Shown: piece after piece, positions 33,168 to 41,582 of the stretch
Position numbering within the stretch: the stretch's first letter is position 1
Layout: each line of letters begins with the position of its first letter
The notes under the pieces: model-generated
What the model was told of the DNA's origin: nothing
Database searches by the model: none
What the model saw: only the letters and a program-made list of their open reading frames with translations
Position numbers and translations under genes: made by a program
Assembly: GCF_030704825.1 (NCBI RefSeq)
Contig: NZ_JAUYNX010000020.1
Location: 1 to 43,801, forward strand
DNA length: 43,801 nucleotides
Direction: 5' to 3'
Source of the DNA: Brevundimonas sp.
Lineage (GTDB): Bacteria > Pseudomonadota > Alphaproteobacteria > Caulobacterales > Caulobacteraceae

Positions 33168-34916
33168 ATGCTGGAGGCCGAACAGCGTGAGCGTATCATG
33201 GCCGGCCCCGTCCACTACGAAGTCTATATCCGCAAGACCGCGCCGGCGCCCTGGAGCCTCCAGATGGCGACGGAGGATCGCGCGCACGCCATCCAGACGG
33301 CCGAGGACATGCTGCAGGACGACCGCGCCGCGGCGGTGCGGGTGACCAAGGAGACCCTCGATCCCGACACCATGGAGTTCTCCAGCCTGACGGTGCTCAC
33401 CCGCGGAGCGCCCGAGGTGCACAGGAAGCGCGTCGTGCCGGAGGACCAGGCCGGGCCGCGTTGCACCGGGGCCCAGGATTTCTACGCGCCGCACGCTCGC
33501 GAAACCATCGGCCGGGTGCTGGAGGACTGGCTCGCGCGTCAGGGCGTGACCGCCTTCGAACTGCTGCACCGTCCCGACCTCGCGGAGAAGCTCGAAGCCT
33601 CGGGCGTCGAGCTCCAGCACGCCATCCAGAAGATCGCCGTGCCGGAAAGCCAGGATGTGGGACAGCCCGTCCACGATCTGGTGCGGCACTATCAGAAACT
33701 GTCCGATCAGGCGGTCGAGCGACTCATCTCGGCCGGGCGGCGCAACCTGTTTCCCGGTCTGGACGACTGTTCGATCGCCGATCTGGCCCACCGCATGGCC
33801 GGCCAGCCGGACCGCGCCTTCGTCATGGGCGGCATCGTGTCCGGCGCCCTGAAGGGCGTGCGCGGCGGACGGGCCCGTCTGGACCGGCTGATGGACCTGA
33901 CCGACCGTGCGCCGATGGACGGTCAGCCCCGGGCCATGGTGATGGTCCCGGTTGAACAGTTGTTGTGCGAGATGCTGGCCGCCCGGACCAGTCTGGCGGA
34001 CATTCTGGGGCCGTCGCTGGACCAGGGAGCCTCGCTGGCCGCCGTGGTGCGCATGGTGGCGCCGCGCGAGATCAACGCCCTGATCGCCCAGGATCCCCGG
34101 CTGGCGTTGCAGGTCCCGGCCGTCGACGGCCCCGCCGCCCGCCTCGGCGCCCGGCTGGAAGCCGGGGAGTTCCCTCTGCTGGCCGCCGCCCTCGCGCGAA
34201 TGGTGCTGCGCGAACTGATGAGCCCCCGGCGGCTGCGTCCCAATGATGCGAGCGGGGAGATAGACATCCTGCGCACCCTCGCGACGGCGCTGACCGTGAC
34301 GGCGGGTCGGCTGCTGACGCTGGATGAAGTCCAGACGGCCTTCAACGAACGTTCCAAGGCCATCGTCACCGCCGATTTCGTCGCGGCCTACGTCAAGGTC
34401 TGCACCACGGTGCTGTGCGAGGCCGAGGCCCTGACCCGGCTGTGCGAGAACGTCACCGGCGCGGGCAACAAGCGGTCGGCGGCCCGCTGGCTGTCGGCCT
34501 GCGTCGGTTCGCTGCGCTTCGAGAGCGAGATGCGCGCGCCCTCGACCACCCAGACCGCCGCCCAGAAGCTGGGCGTGCTGGCCGGCCTGCAGCGGGCCGT
34601 GCGCGGGTGCGGGCTGGCGGAGCGGGACGATGCGGGGATCGGGACGGCCATCGGCGCCGTCGGCGGCGCCGTGGAGGCCGAAGCCCGGATCGTCGCCCAG
34701 CTGGCCCGATCGCCGGCGCCGCTGGTGCAGAAGCTGTCGGTGCTGCTGCGTCTGGCGGCGGGGGAAACCGCCCCGCTCGGACCGGCGGCGGACCGCGCCA
34801 AGGCCGAGGCGATCAAACTGTTCCGCGCCCCGGAATCGCGCGCCGTCCTGTCGGCCGCGCCGGAAACGCTCGCGCCGCTCAAGGGATTGATGAAGGCGGC
34901 GGGCCTGGCGGCCTGA
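33168..34916 (+). CDS. Unknown 582-residue cytoplasmic protein, divergent from chvI
   Basis: A long intact reading frame with the codon use of its neighbours and no recognised family. The N-terminus (VHYEVYIRKTAPAPWSLQMA, then RAHAIQTAEDMLQDDRAAAV) looks like a small alpha/beta unit. The rest is largely helical and alanine/leucine-rich, with no signal peptide, membrane segment or enzymatic motif. An alternative ATG at 33198 (MAGPVHYEVY) would remove ten residues and could be the true start. It is divergent from chvI across 144 bp and could share its regulation. Its end is nine bases from the convergent zinc-ribbon gene. Confidence 0.75.
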   Translation: MLEAEQRERIMAGPVHYEVYIRKTAPAPWSLQMATEDRAHAIQTAEDMLQDDRAAAVRVTKETLDPDTMEFSSLTVLTRGAPEVHRKRVVPEDQAGPRCTGAQDFYAPHARETIGRVLEDWLARQGVTAFELLHRPDLAEKLEASGVELQHAIQKIAVPESQDVGQPVHDLVRHYQKLSDQAVERLISAGRRNLFPGLDDCSIADLAHRMAGQPDRAFVMGGIVSGALKGVRGGRARLDRLMDLTDRAPMDGQPRAMVMVPVEQLLCEMLAARTSLADILGPSLDQGASLAAVVRMVAPREINALIAQDPRLALQVPAVDGPAARLGARLEAGEFPLLAAALARMVLRELMSPRRLRPNDASGEIDILRTLATALTVTAGRLLTLDEVQTAFNERSKAIVTADFVAAYVKVCTTVLCEAEALTRLCENVTGAGNKRSAARWLSACVGSLRFESEMRAPSTTQTAAQKLGVLAGLQRAVRGCGLAERDDAGIGTAIGAVGGAVEAEARIVAQLARSPAPLVQKLSVLLRLAAGETAPLGPAADRAKAEAIKLFRAPESRAVLSAAPETLAPLKGLMKAAGLAA

Positions 34917-34925
34917 GGGTTCCGG

Positions 34926-35255
34926 TCAGTCGAAGATGTCGAAGATGCTGTCCCGCTTCTTTTTCTTGTAGCGATAGTCGTCGTCGCGATCGCGATAACG
35001 GTCGTCCCGATAGCCCGGCTGCGCCCCCCAAGGCTGCTGGGTCGGCTGCTGCGGCGGATAAGGCTGGGTCTGGGGCTGGGGGGCGGCCTGCGGCGCGGAC
35101 GCCCGACCCTCCTGGGCCGCCGACTCCATCAGCTTCTCCAGCTCGCCCCGGTCCAGCCAGACGCCGCGGCAGGTCGGACACATGTCGAACTGCACGCCGC
35201 CCCGCTCGAGGGTTTGCATGGCGGCGTTATCGTTGGGGCACATCAAGAGGGGCAT
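34926..35255 (-). CDS. TFIIB-type zinc-ribbon protein with charged C-terminal tail
   Basis: A 109-residue protein. The N-terminal 45 residues form a zinc ribbon: MCPNDN with Cys6, then MCPTCRGVWLDRGELEKLM with the second cysteine pair, the pattern of the zf-TFIIB family. A Gln/Pro-rich linker follows (about 55-80), then a stretch alternating Arg, Asp and Tyr, a KKKK run and the end DSIFDIFD. The ATG at 35255 has GGAG six bases upstream. Function is unknown. The reading frame continues upstream but without conserved character. Confidence 0.85.
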   Translation of the reverse strand: MPLLMCPNDNAAMQTLERGGVQFDMCPTCRGVWLDRGELEKLMESAAQEGRASAPQAAPQPQTQPYPPQQPTQQPWGAQPGYRDDRYRDRDDDYRYKKKKRDSIFDIFD

Positions 35256-35359
35256 CGGCGTCTCCAATAGGTGTCGGACGATACAGCTAGGGAGCCGGCC
35301 CGGTTCCGCCAACGCGGCGATCAGCCGCGCAGCTTCGGCCCGACCCCGAGGCCGGCCGC

Positions 35360-37219
35360 TCAGTCCGGCCTTCCGCCGCCCGCCGCGATCCAGGCGTCGA
35401 CCTGGTCCTCCAGCACCTCCAGCGGCACCGAGCCCGAACCCAGGACGACGGCGTGGAAGTCGCGGATGTCGAACCGCGCGCCCAGCGCCGCCTGCGCGCG
35501 CCGGCGCAGCTCCATGATCTTCAGTTCGCCGACCTTGTAACTGGTCGCCTGGCCGGGATTGGTCAGATAGCGCTCGACCTCCTTGACGATGTCGCGCTCG
35601 CTGAGCAGCGAATTCTGCTGGAAATATTCGATCGCCTGTTCGCGGCTCCAGCGTTTGGCGTGCAGCCCCGTATCGGTGACCAGCCGCACCGCCCGCCACA
35701 GCTCCAGCGACAGCCGCCCGAAGTCCGAATAGGGGTCCTGGTAGAAGCCCATCTCCAGTCCCAGCCGCTCGGCGTACAGCCCCCAGCCCTCGGCATAGGC
35801 GCCGTAGCCGCCGAAGCGGCGGAAGCGCGGCAGATCCTCCATCTCCTGGGCGGCGGCGATCTGGAAATGGTGGCCCGGCGCGCCCTCGTGATAGCTGATC
35901 GCCTCGATCTGGGGCTTCAGCACCTGGGTCATGTCTGACAGGTTGACGTAATAGATGCCCGGTCGCGTCCCGTCCGGCGACGGCGAGTTGTAGAAGGCGA
36001 CCGAGGCCGTGGCCTCGCGCCAGGGCTCGACCGACCGCACTTCCAGCGCCGCCCGCGGAAGGTCATGGAACAGCTCAGGACCCATCGCCATCACCTGGGC
36101 GATGAAGGCGCGCGAGTCGGTCAGATACTGCTCCTTGCCCTCCGGCGTGTTCGGATACTGGAAGCGCGGGTCGGTCTTGAGGAAGGCGAACATCTCCTGC
36201 AGCGAACCGGTGAAGCCGACCCGGGTCATGATCGCCTGCATCTCGCCGTGCAGCCGCGCCACCTCCGACAGGCCGATCTCGTGGATCTGGTCCGCCGTCA
36301 GGTCGGTCGTCGTCGAGAGCCGCAGACGGGCGTTGTAGAAGGCCTCGCCGTCCGGCAGCCGCCACACGCCGGCGTCGCGGTCGGGCATGGCCGCAGCCTG
36401 GACCTGAACCTCGGCCAGGGCCGCCAGCACGGTCTCATAGCCGCGCCTCCATTCGCCGGTCAGAGCCGACCGGCCCTCGGCCAGCAGCCGCTCCTTCGTC
36501 GCCGCATCGGCTTCCAGCGCGCCGACCTTCCTCTGGAAATCCGCCCAGACCGGATTGTCGGCCCCGCCGTCGAAGGGGGCGCCGGCGATGATGTTGCGCG
36601 TGTTGGCGATCGACGGCTCGAAGACGAAATGGGGCGATATCACTCCGTGCGCGGCCCGGTCGCGCAGTTCGGCGGCGATCTCGTCCATGACCCGCCCGGC
36701 GTCGCGCAGCCGCGAGACATAGGCCTCGGCGTCGGAGACGCTGTCGACGCGGTGGTTGTTGATCATGAACACCGGCAGGCCGGTGGTCGGATTGCCGTTC
36801 GCCGCGAACTGGTAGCCCCACTCGCGCCAGCGGTTCGACAGCCGCGCCTGTTCGACCCCGTATTCGAACAGCCGCCACGACATCCGGCTCTCGTCGCTCA
36901 GGGTCTGCGGATTGAACTGGTCGTTCAGCTGCGCCAGCTGCCGTTCGGCCAGAGCCAGCGACCGCTCCGCCGCCGCGTCCGTCGCGTCGTCCAGCCGGTC
37001 ATAGTCGGTCTTGAGGCCCAGCGAGGTCATCTGCTGCGGCGACAGGGCGATCCGCTCCTGGAAGGCCTGTTCGAAGAAGGCCGCCAGCCGGGCGTCCTCG
37101 CTCTGGGCGGCGGGGGCGGCATGACCCGCGTGGCCGGCGTGGGGATCCTGGGCCGCGGCTGCGGAGGCCCCCGTCAGCAGGGCGACGACGGCGACGGACG
37201 AGACGAGCAGACGGCGCAT
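35360..37219 (-). CDS. Secreted DUF885 family protein (putative zinc carboxypeptidase-like)
   Basis: A 619-residue protein with a signal peptide ([20 protein letters not shown], cleavage about residue 24) and histidines right after it (His27, His30, His33). The DUF885 core has [27 protein letters not shown] and the metal-type motif [11 protein letters not shown] (His444, Glu445, His450, His451), then [11 protein letters not shown]. The motif resembles that of metallocarboxypeptidases, and peptidase activity is likely but not proven for the family. Expected to be periplasmic. Confidence 0.9.
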   Translation of the reverse strand: MRRLLVSSVAVVALLTGASAAAAQDPHAGHAGHAAPAAQSEDARLAAFFEQAFQERIALSPQQMTSLGLKTDYDRLDDATDAAAERSLALAERQLAQLNDQFNPQTLSDESRMSWRLFEYGVEQARLSNRWREWGYQFAANGNPTTGLPVFMINNHRVDSVSDAEAYVSRLRDAGRVMDEIAAELRDRAAHGVISPHFVFEPSIANTRNIIAGAPFDGGADNPVWADFQRKVGALEADAATKERLLAEGRSALTGEWRRGYETVLAALAEVQVQAAAMPDRDAGVWRLPDGEAFYNARLRLSTTTDLTADQIHEIGLSEVARLHGEMQAIMTRVGFTGSLQEMFAFLKTDPRFQYPNTPEGKEQYLTDSRAFIAQVMAMGPELFHDLPRAALEVRSVEPWREATASVAFYNSPSPDGTRPGIYYVNLSDMTQVLKPQIEAISYHEGAPGHHFQIAAAQEMEDLPRFRRFGGYGAYAEGWGLYAERLGLEMGFYQDPYSDFGRLSLELWRAVRLVTDTGLHAKRWSREQAIEYFQQNSLLSERDIVKEVERYLTNPGQATSYKVGELKIMELRRRAQAALGARFDIRDFHAVVLGSGSVPLEVLEDQVDAWIAAGGGRPD

Positions 37220-37317
37220 GGGAACCCCCGATTTCACTGAGGGCGTGACCATCCCCGACACGGGGCAGGGGCGCAAGTTAGGGGGGCCAGGGATCAGAGC
37301 AGATTCCGACGCCCGCC

Positions 37318-37932
37318 CTAGAACTCCCGCCAGCTGTCGCCGGGGTCGCGTTCGCCGGGGTCGACGCTCTGCTGGCCCCAGGCGACGATCATCAGCAGCT
37401 TGTGGCTGCGGATGCGGAACTCGCCGGTCATGGGCAGGACGGCGCCGAGGGGCGCGCCGGTGCGGGGCTCGTAGAGGAAGCCCGAGAATTCGGCCACGCC
37501 GACCCGGTCGCGGCGGCTGTAGATCGACAGTTCGGGCACGGAGACGACATTGAAGCTGTCGTTGATCGGCACCCGCATCTCGGGCAGGCCGAAGACGCGG
37601 CGCATCTGTTCCAGCGACAGGGCCCCGGCCCGCAGTTCGAACACCGCGTCGGCCTCGGCTTTCGAAGGGGCGAGGGCGTAGCCCGCCTCCGACAGGGCGT
37701 TGCGGATGGCGCTGACGGCGTAGGGCGCGGTCTCGGCGCGGAACCAGGTGTCGTCGACATAGACGCGCGAGCCGCGCGGAATCGGCAGGGTCAGGCCTTC
37801 GACGGCGCGGTCGGCGGCGCGGGCGACCAGCAGCTGTTCGGTGGCGGTGCGCGAGGGATAGGTCTCGGAAGTGGAGGCGCAGGCGCCCGCCAGCAGGGCC
37901 AGCGCCAGGATCGGATACGGTTTCAAGATCAC
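37318..37932 (-). CDS. Lipoprotein of unknown function, coupled to glyoxalase gene
   Basis: A 204-residue protein with a lipoprotein signal ([18 protein letters not shown], lipobox LAGAC), so it should be attached to a membrane in the periplasm. The start is taken as GTG at 37932, overlapping the stop of the gloA-like gene as GTGA; a TTG two codons later is possible. The mature part ([33 protein letters not shown] helix, then GALLPM-like strands and [13 protein letters not shown]) is mixed alpha/beta. I recognise no family. Such coupled lipoproteins are often conserved within an order. Confidence 0.72.
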   Translation of the reverse strand: MILKPYPILALALLAGACASTSETYPSRTATEQLLVARAADRAVEGLTLPIPRGSRVYVDDTWFRAETAPYAVSAIRNALSEAGYALAPSKAEADAVFELRAGALSLEQMRRVFGLPEMRVPINDSFNVVSVPELSIYSRRDRVGVAEFSGFLYEPRTGAPLGAVLPMTGEFRIRSHKLLMIVAWGQQSVDPGERDPGDSWREF

Positions 37933-38369
37933 CAGCTCCCGGTGTTGGGCATCGAGGCCCAGGGCTCGGCGGGCGCGCGCGGCGAACCCTCCTGCAGCAG
38001 TTCTATGGAAATGCCGTCCGGCGAGCGGACGAAGGCCATGTTCCCGTCTCGAGGCGGCCGGTTGATGGTCACGCCGCCGTCCATCAACCTCTGGCAGATC
38101 GCGTAGATGTCGCCGACCTTGTAGGCCAGGTGACCGAAATTGCGGCCGCCGCCGTAAGGCTCGGGATCCCAGTTGAAGGTCAGTTCGATCTCGGGCGAGC
38201 GATCCGCGTCCGAGCGCGACCGGTCGGCCGGCGCGGCCAGGAAGACCAGGGTGTAGCGTCCGGCCTCGTTTTCCATGCGCCGCATCTCCGCGAGGCCCAG
38301 CAGGTCGCAATAGAAGCGCAACGAGGCGTCAAGGTCGGTCACCCGGACCATGGTGTGCAGATAGCGCAT
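37929..38369 (-). CDS. gloA: Lactoylglutathione lyase (glyoxalase I, VOC family)
   Basis: A 146-residue metalloenzyme that turns the methylglyoxal-glutathione adduct into lactoylglutathione. It has the two beta-alpha-beta-beta-beta repeats of the vicinal oxygen chelate fold, and the four expected metal ligands: His5 (RYLHTMVRV), Glu62 (IELTFNWD), His80 (FGHLAYKV) and Glu123 (DGISIELLQ). The first strand and the ELTFNWD segment are hallmarks of glyoxalase I. It precedes, and overlaps by four bases, the unknown lipoprotein gene. Confidence 0.93.
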   Translation of the reverse strand: MRYLHTMVRVTDLDASLRFYCDLLGLAEMRRMENEAGRYTLVFLAAPADRSRSDADRSPEIELTFNWDPEPYGGGRNFGHLAYKVGDIYAICQRLMDGGVTINRPPRDGNMAFVRSPDGISIELLQEGSPRAPAEPWASMPNTGSW

Positions 38370-38506
38370 GGGGATCCGTCCTGGGGAGAGGCGGCAGGCG
38401 GCCTCTATAGCGGCCCTTGGCCGCGGCGGCGACTCACGGAGGGTTTCGGTGGGTGCGCGACCGCTCTGGGCCTGCTAGACGCGCCCTTCGGTCATCCGGG
38501 AAACAC

Positions 38507-39085
38507 ATGCTTCGCAAGCTTTACGACTGGGTCTTCGCCCTGGCCCGCAGCCGCCACGCCACCCCGGCCCTGGCCGTCGTCTCCTTCGCCGAGAGCTCCT
38601 TTTTTCCCGTTCCTCCGGACGTGATGCTGGCGCCGATGATCCTGGCCCGACCCGACCGGGCCTATTTCTACGCCGGCGTCTGCACCCTGGCCTCGGTGCT
38701 GGGCGGCATTCTCGGCTACGCCATAGGCTTCTACCTCACCGACCTGGGGCTCTGGCTGATGAGCGTCATCGGCCACTCCGACGGCCTCGAGGAATTCCAG
38801 CACTGGTTCGATCGCTGGGGTCTGGCGGTGATTCTGGTGAAGGGCCTGACGCCCATTCCGTACAAGCTGGTGACCATCGCCTCGGGCCTGGCCCATTTCA
38901 GCTTCCCGGTGTTCGTGGCCGCCTCGGTGGCGACACGCGGCGCGCGCTTCTTCGCCGAGGCCTGGGTGCTGAGGCGCTGGGGGCCCGCCATGCTGGCCGA
39001 GGTCGAGAAACGGCTGGCCATGTGGAGCGTCATCGGTCTGGTGGTGCTGATCGGCGCCATCGTGGCGGTAAAGCTTCTGTTCTAG
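38507..39085 (+). CDS. YqaA/DedA-family membrane protein
   Basis: A 192-residue inner membrane protein of the SNARE-associated/VTT (DedA) type. Features are SFAESSFFPVPPDVMLAPMI near the N-terminus, the glycine-rich hairpin LGGILGYAIGFYL, and VILVKGLTPIPYKLVTIASG, the re-entrant loop motif with its proline and lysine. DedA proteins act in lipid transport across the membrane; the YqaA branch is uncharacterised. The ATG at 38507 begins the conserved sequence. Divergent from gloA. Confidence 0.88.
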   Translation: MLRKLYDWVFALARSRHATPALAVVSFAESSFFPVPPDVMLAPMILARPDRAYFYAGVCTLASVLGGILGYAIGFYLTDLGLWLMSVIGHSDGLEEFQHWFDRWGLAVILVKGLTPIPYKLVTIASGLAHFSFPVFVAASVATRGARFFAEAWVLRRWGPAMLAEVEKRLAMWSVIGLVVLIGAIVAVKLLF

Positions 39086-39133
39086 GCGAGGCCAATCGAC
39101 GGACGCTTCGCGCCCGGCTATGAACGTCGTCCG

Positions 39134-39667
39134 ATGAGAGGCCTTTATCGACTCCTGACGCGGTGGTGGACCGCCTTCGCCCTCGCAGCCTCGCTGGCCC
39201 TGCTCGGGGCGGCGCACGCGTTCGAGCGGTTCGGGGGGCTGGCGCCGTGCAACCTCTGCCTCAAGCAGCGCGAGGTCTACTGGTTCGCGGCGGCGATCGC
39301 CCTGACCGCCACCCTCTGGCATGTCGTCAGCCGCGGCAGCCGCGGCACCCCGCGCATCGCCGCCTTCCTGCTGGCCGTGGTCTTCCTCACCGGGGCGGTG
39401 ACCGCTGTCTTCCACATGGGCGGCGAGTTGAAATGGTGGGAATTGCCCGCCACCTGCTCGGGCGGCGGCGACGTCAATCTGGAAAGCCTCGCGGCGCTGG
39501 CCCTGGGCACGGGGCCGGTGGAGAAGGTCGCCCTGTGCGACGCGGTGGCCTGGAGCTTCCTGGGCCTGTCCATGGCAGGGTGGAACGCCCTGATCTCGGC
39601 CGCCCTGGCCGTGTTCAGCCTGCTCGCCGCCAAGAGGCCCAAGGATGCACGCGCCCCCCGGAACTGA
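39134..39667 (+). CDS. dsbB: Disulfide bond formation protein B
   Basis: DsbB re-oxidises the periplasmic thiol oxidase DsbA and passes electrons to quinone. The 177-residue membrane protein has four helices and both cysteine pairs: Cys39/Cys42 in APCNLCLKQRE and Cys108/Cys135 in ATCSGG and VALCDAVAW. Its last 23 bases overlap coq7, so quinone chemistry and disulfide formation share a transcript. Confidence 0.93.
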   Translation: MRGLYRLLTRWWTAFALAASLALLGAAHAFERFGGLAPCNLCLKQREVYWFAAAIALTATLWHVVSRGSRGTPRIAAFLLAVVFLTGAVTAVFHMGGELKWWELPATCSGGGDVNLESLAALALGTGPVEKVALCDAVAWSFLGLSMAGWNALISAALAVFSLLAAKRPKDARAPRN

Positions 39668-40238
39668 TCCCGCGACCGGCCGCCGCATTCCGCTGGCCCG
39701 TCCCGGCCGCGGGGCGAGCCAGCGTCGTCGGGCCGAGATCCTGCGGGTCGACCACGCCGGGGAATACGCCGCCGTGAACATCTACCGCGCCCAGCGGGCC
39801 GTGTTCGAGGGACGGGCCGGCCGCGAGGCCATCGCCGCCGACATGGGCGAGATGCAGGCGCAGGAGGCCGTCCACCTGGCCCGGTTCGAGGCCCTGCTGA
39901 ACGCCGAGCGGGTGCGGCCCACGGTGATGACGCCGGTGTGGCGTCTGGCCGCCCTGGCGCTGGGAACCGGGACGGCGCTGATGGGCGAAAAGGCGGCCCA
40001 CGCCTGCACCGAGGCGGTCGAAAGCGTGATCGAGGAACACTACGCCGACCAGATCGCCGAATTGGCCGACCGCGATCCGGCGCTGGCGGCCGAGCTGTCG
40101 GCCTTCCGCGACGAGGAATTGGCCCACCGCGACCACGCCGTGGACCACGGCAGCCGGGAAACGCCGGGGTACGATTTTCTGACCGCGGTGATCCGGGCCG
40201 GCTGCCGCGCCGCCATCAAGGTCAGCGAACGCCTCTGA
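39645..40238 (+). CDS. coq7: Demethoxyubiquinone hydroxylase (Coq7 family)
   Basis: A di-iron hydroxylase in ubiquinone synthesis, adding the C6 hydroxyl. The 197-residue protein has the ligand set in RVDHAGEYAAVNIYRAQ (Glu40), EMQAQEAVHL (Glu74, His77), ESVIEEHY and RDEELAHRDHA, the ferritin-like ExxH pattern. Alphaproteobacteria commonly use Coq7 in place of UbiF. The ATG lies inside the end of dsbB. The N-terminal 30 residues are basic and variable. Confidence 0.94.
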   Translation: MHAPPGTDPATGRRIPLARPGRGASQRRRAEILRVDHAGEYAAVNIYRAQRAVFEGRAGREAIAADMGEMQAQEAVHLARFEALLNAERVRPTVMTPVWRLAALALGTGTALMGEKAAHACTEAVESVIEEHYADQIAELADRDPALAAELSAFRDEELAHRDHAVDHGSRETPGYDFLTAVIRAGCRAAIKVSERL

Positions 40239-40303
40239 TCGCACGTCCGGGTTGCGAATTTCGGTCCGTCCGTCATTATGGCTGAAATATTCAGGAGAGC
40301 TCC

Positions 40304-40597
40304 GTGTTGCTTCCCGCCGTCCTTTTCGCCTCGCTCGCCCTCGTTCAGCAGGCGCCTCCGCCCGGTCAGGCCCCGGGCCCCGTCGAGGGCGAAGCCTCGG
40401 CCACGGCCCTTCCGAACGTGGACGTTCGGGCTCCCGACCGCTCGCCCATCACCCAGGTCTGCCGCACCGAGCCGGTGACGGGGTCGCGCTTCGGCCGCCG
40501 CGTCTGCCGCAACTCCGTCGAAACGGCGGACGAACGGCGGGACAGCCAGGAGATGCTGCGCCGGATGCAGGGCGCCCGCATGCCTGACGGCGGCTGA
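40304..40597 (+). CDS. Small secreted protein with TGSR-x-CR two-cysteine motif
   Basis: A 97-residue protein. GTG at 40304 has AGGAG six bases before it. The N-terminus (MLLPAVLFASLALVQQ) is a short signal peptide, and a Pro/Ala-rich stretch follows. The only cysteines, Cys53 and Cys68, flank VCRTEPVTGSRFGRRVCR, a pattern I recall from other small exported alphaproteobacterial proteins, and could form a disulfide. The C-terminus is a charged helix. Function unknown. Confidence 0.75.
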   Translation: MLLPAVLFASLALVQQAPPPGQAPGPVEGEASATALPNVDVRAPDRSPITQVCRTEPVTGSRFGRRVCRNSVETADERRDSQEMLRRMQGARMPDGG

Positions 40598-40599
40598 TC

Positions 40600-41577
40600 T
40601 CAACGATCTGAAGCCACGTCAAACGCGAGCAGCAGGGTGCGCTGCGCGGCGTTGTTGTTGTCGTCCGACAGGATGTAGAGCCGCGTGCTTCCCCCTTGGG
40701 AACGGGCGGCGATCCCCTCGAAATTGTCGGTCGTGCCCGGCAGCTTCAACTCTATCAGGACGGGGCCGAGGGTTCCGTCCCGGTCCATGCGCCGGACCCG
40801 GGCGCGGGCGTCGACGGGCGGGCTGAACGACCGCTGGACCACGAAATATCCCGCCCCCGAAGGATCGCGGTCGATGCCGGTGATGCGGTAGTCGCCGTCC
40901 GCGACCGGCGCTCCCGGCGCGACGACGACGGCGCAGCGGATCGCCGTGCAATCCCAGACGCCGCCGGATTCGCCACTGACCCGCCAGCCGGCCGGACCGG
41001 CGGCCAGACCCTCCATGCCGTCGTTGGAGGCGAAGGCCGCGTCGGGCATGCGGACGGGAACCGGCGTCGACGCCGGTCGCCGGGGATCGCCATAGTTCCA
41101 GATGCGGTGATCGCGCTCGAAGCTGACCAGTAGATCGCCGTCGGCGTCGACGGCCAGCCCTTCGGCGTCGCCGTCGGCCTTTTCGACGATCGGCGCGCCG
41201 TCCGCCAGGGTCAGCCGGCGGACGGCGAGGCCCTCGACCCCGGCCAGCCGCCCGGAGGGGTCGAGCCGCAGCCGCCCGCGCACCAGATCGCCGGCGTCGC
41301 TGACGCTGACGAAGGCCGCCTCGTCGAGCAGCTTCAGGTCGGACAGGCTGTGCAACGGCGAGGCCTCGTCGAGCACCAGTTCGAGGCCGCCGGCGAAGCG
41401 GACGCCGTCCTCCAGCCGCGCGCCGCCGGGCAGGCCCAGACCCGCCGGCCGCGCCGAAGCCGCGGCGGGGATCCAGCCGGCGTCCGCCAGGCCGGCGGGA
41501 TCGGGCGGGACGACCGCCGCGACGCCGGCGCAGGCCGCCAGCAGCAGGCCCGCCACCGCCGGCGCAAGGCGGCGCAT
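40600..41577 (-). CDS. Phytase-like/esterase-like lipoprotein
   Basis: A 325-residue exported protein with a lipobox (MRRLAPAVAGLLLAACAG, LAAC). The body looks like a beta-propeller of the esterase-like phytase family: LKLLDEAAFVSVSDAGDLVR, ADGDAEGLAVDADGDLLVSF, SNDGMEGLAAGP, GYFVVQRSFSPP and TDNFEGIAARSQ. Such proteins bind metal or hydrolyse phosphate or ester bonds, but the substrate here is unknown. The start is ATG 41577, five bases after the cobT stop, so the two are probably cotranscribed; this says nothing certain about function. Confidence 0.84.
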   Translation of the reverse strand: MRRLAPAVAGLLLAACAGVAAVVPPDPAGLADAGWIPAAASARPAGLGLPGGARLEDGVRFAGGLELVLDEASPLHSLSDLKLLDEAAFVSVSDAGDLVRGRLRLDPSGRLAGVEGLAVRRLTLADGAPIVEKADGDAEGLAVDADGDLLVSFERDHRIWNYGDPRRPASTPVPVRMPDAAFASNDGMEGLAAGPAGWRVSGESGGVWDCTAIRCAVVVAPGAPVADGDYRITGIDRDPSGAGYFVVQRSFSPPVDARARVRRMDRDGTLGPVLIELKLPGTTDNFEGIAARSQGGSTRLYILSDDNNNAAQRTLLLAFDVASDR

Positions 41578-41582
41578 CAGTC

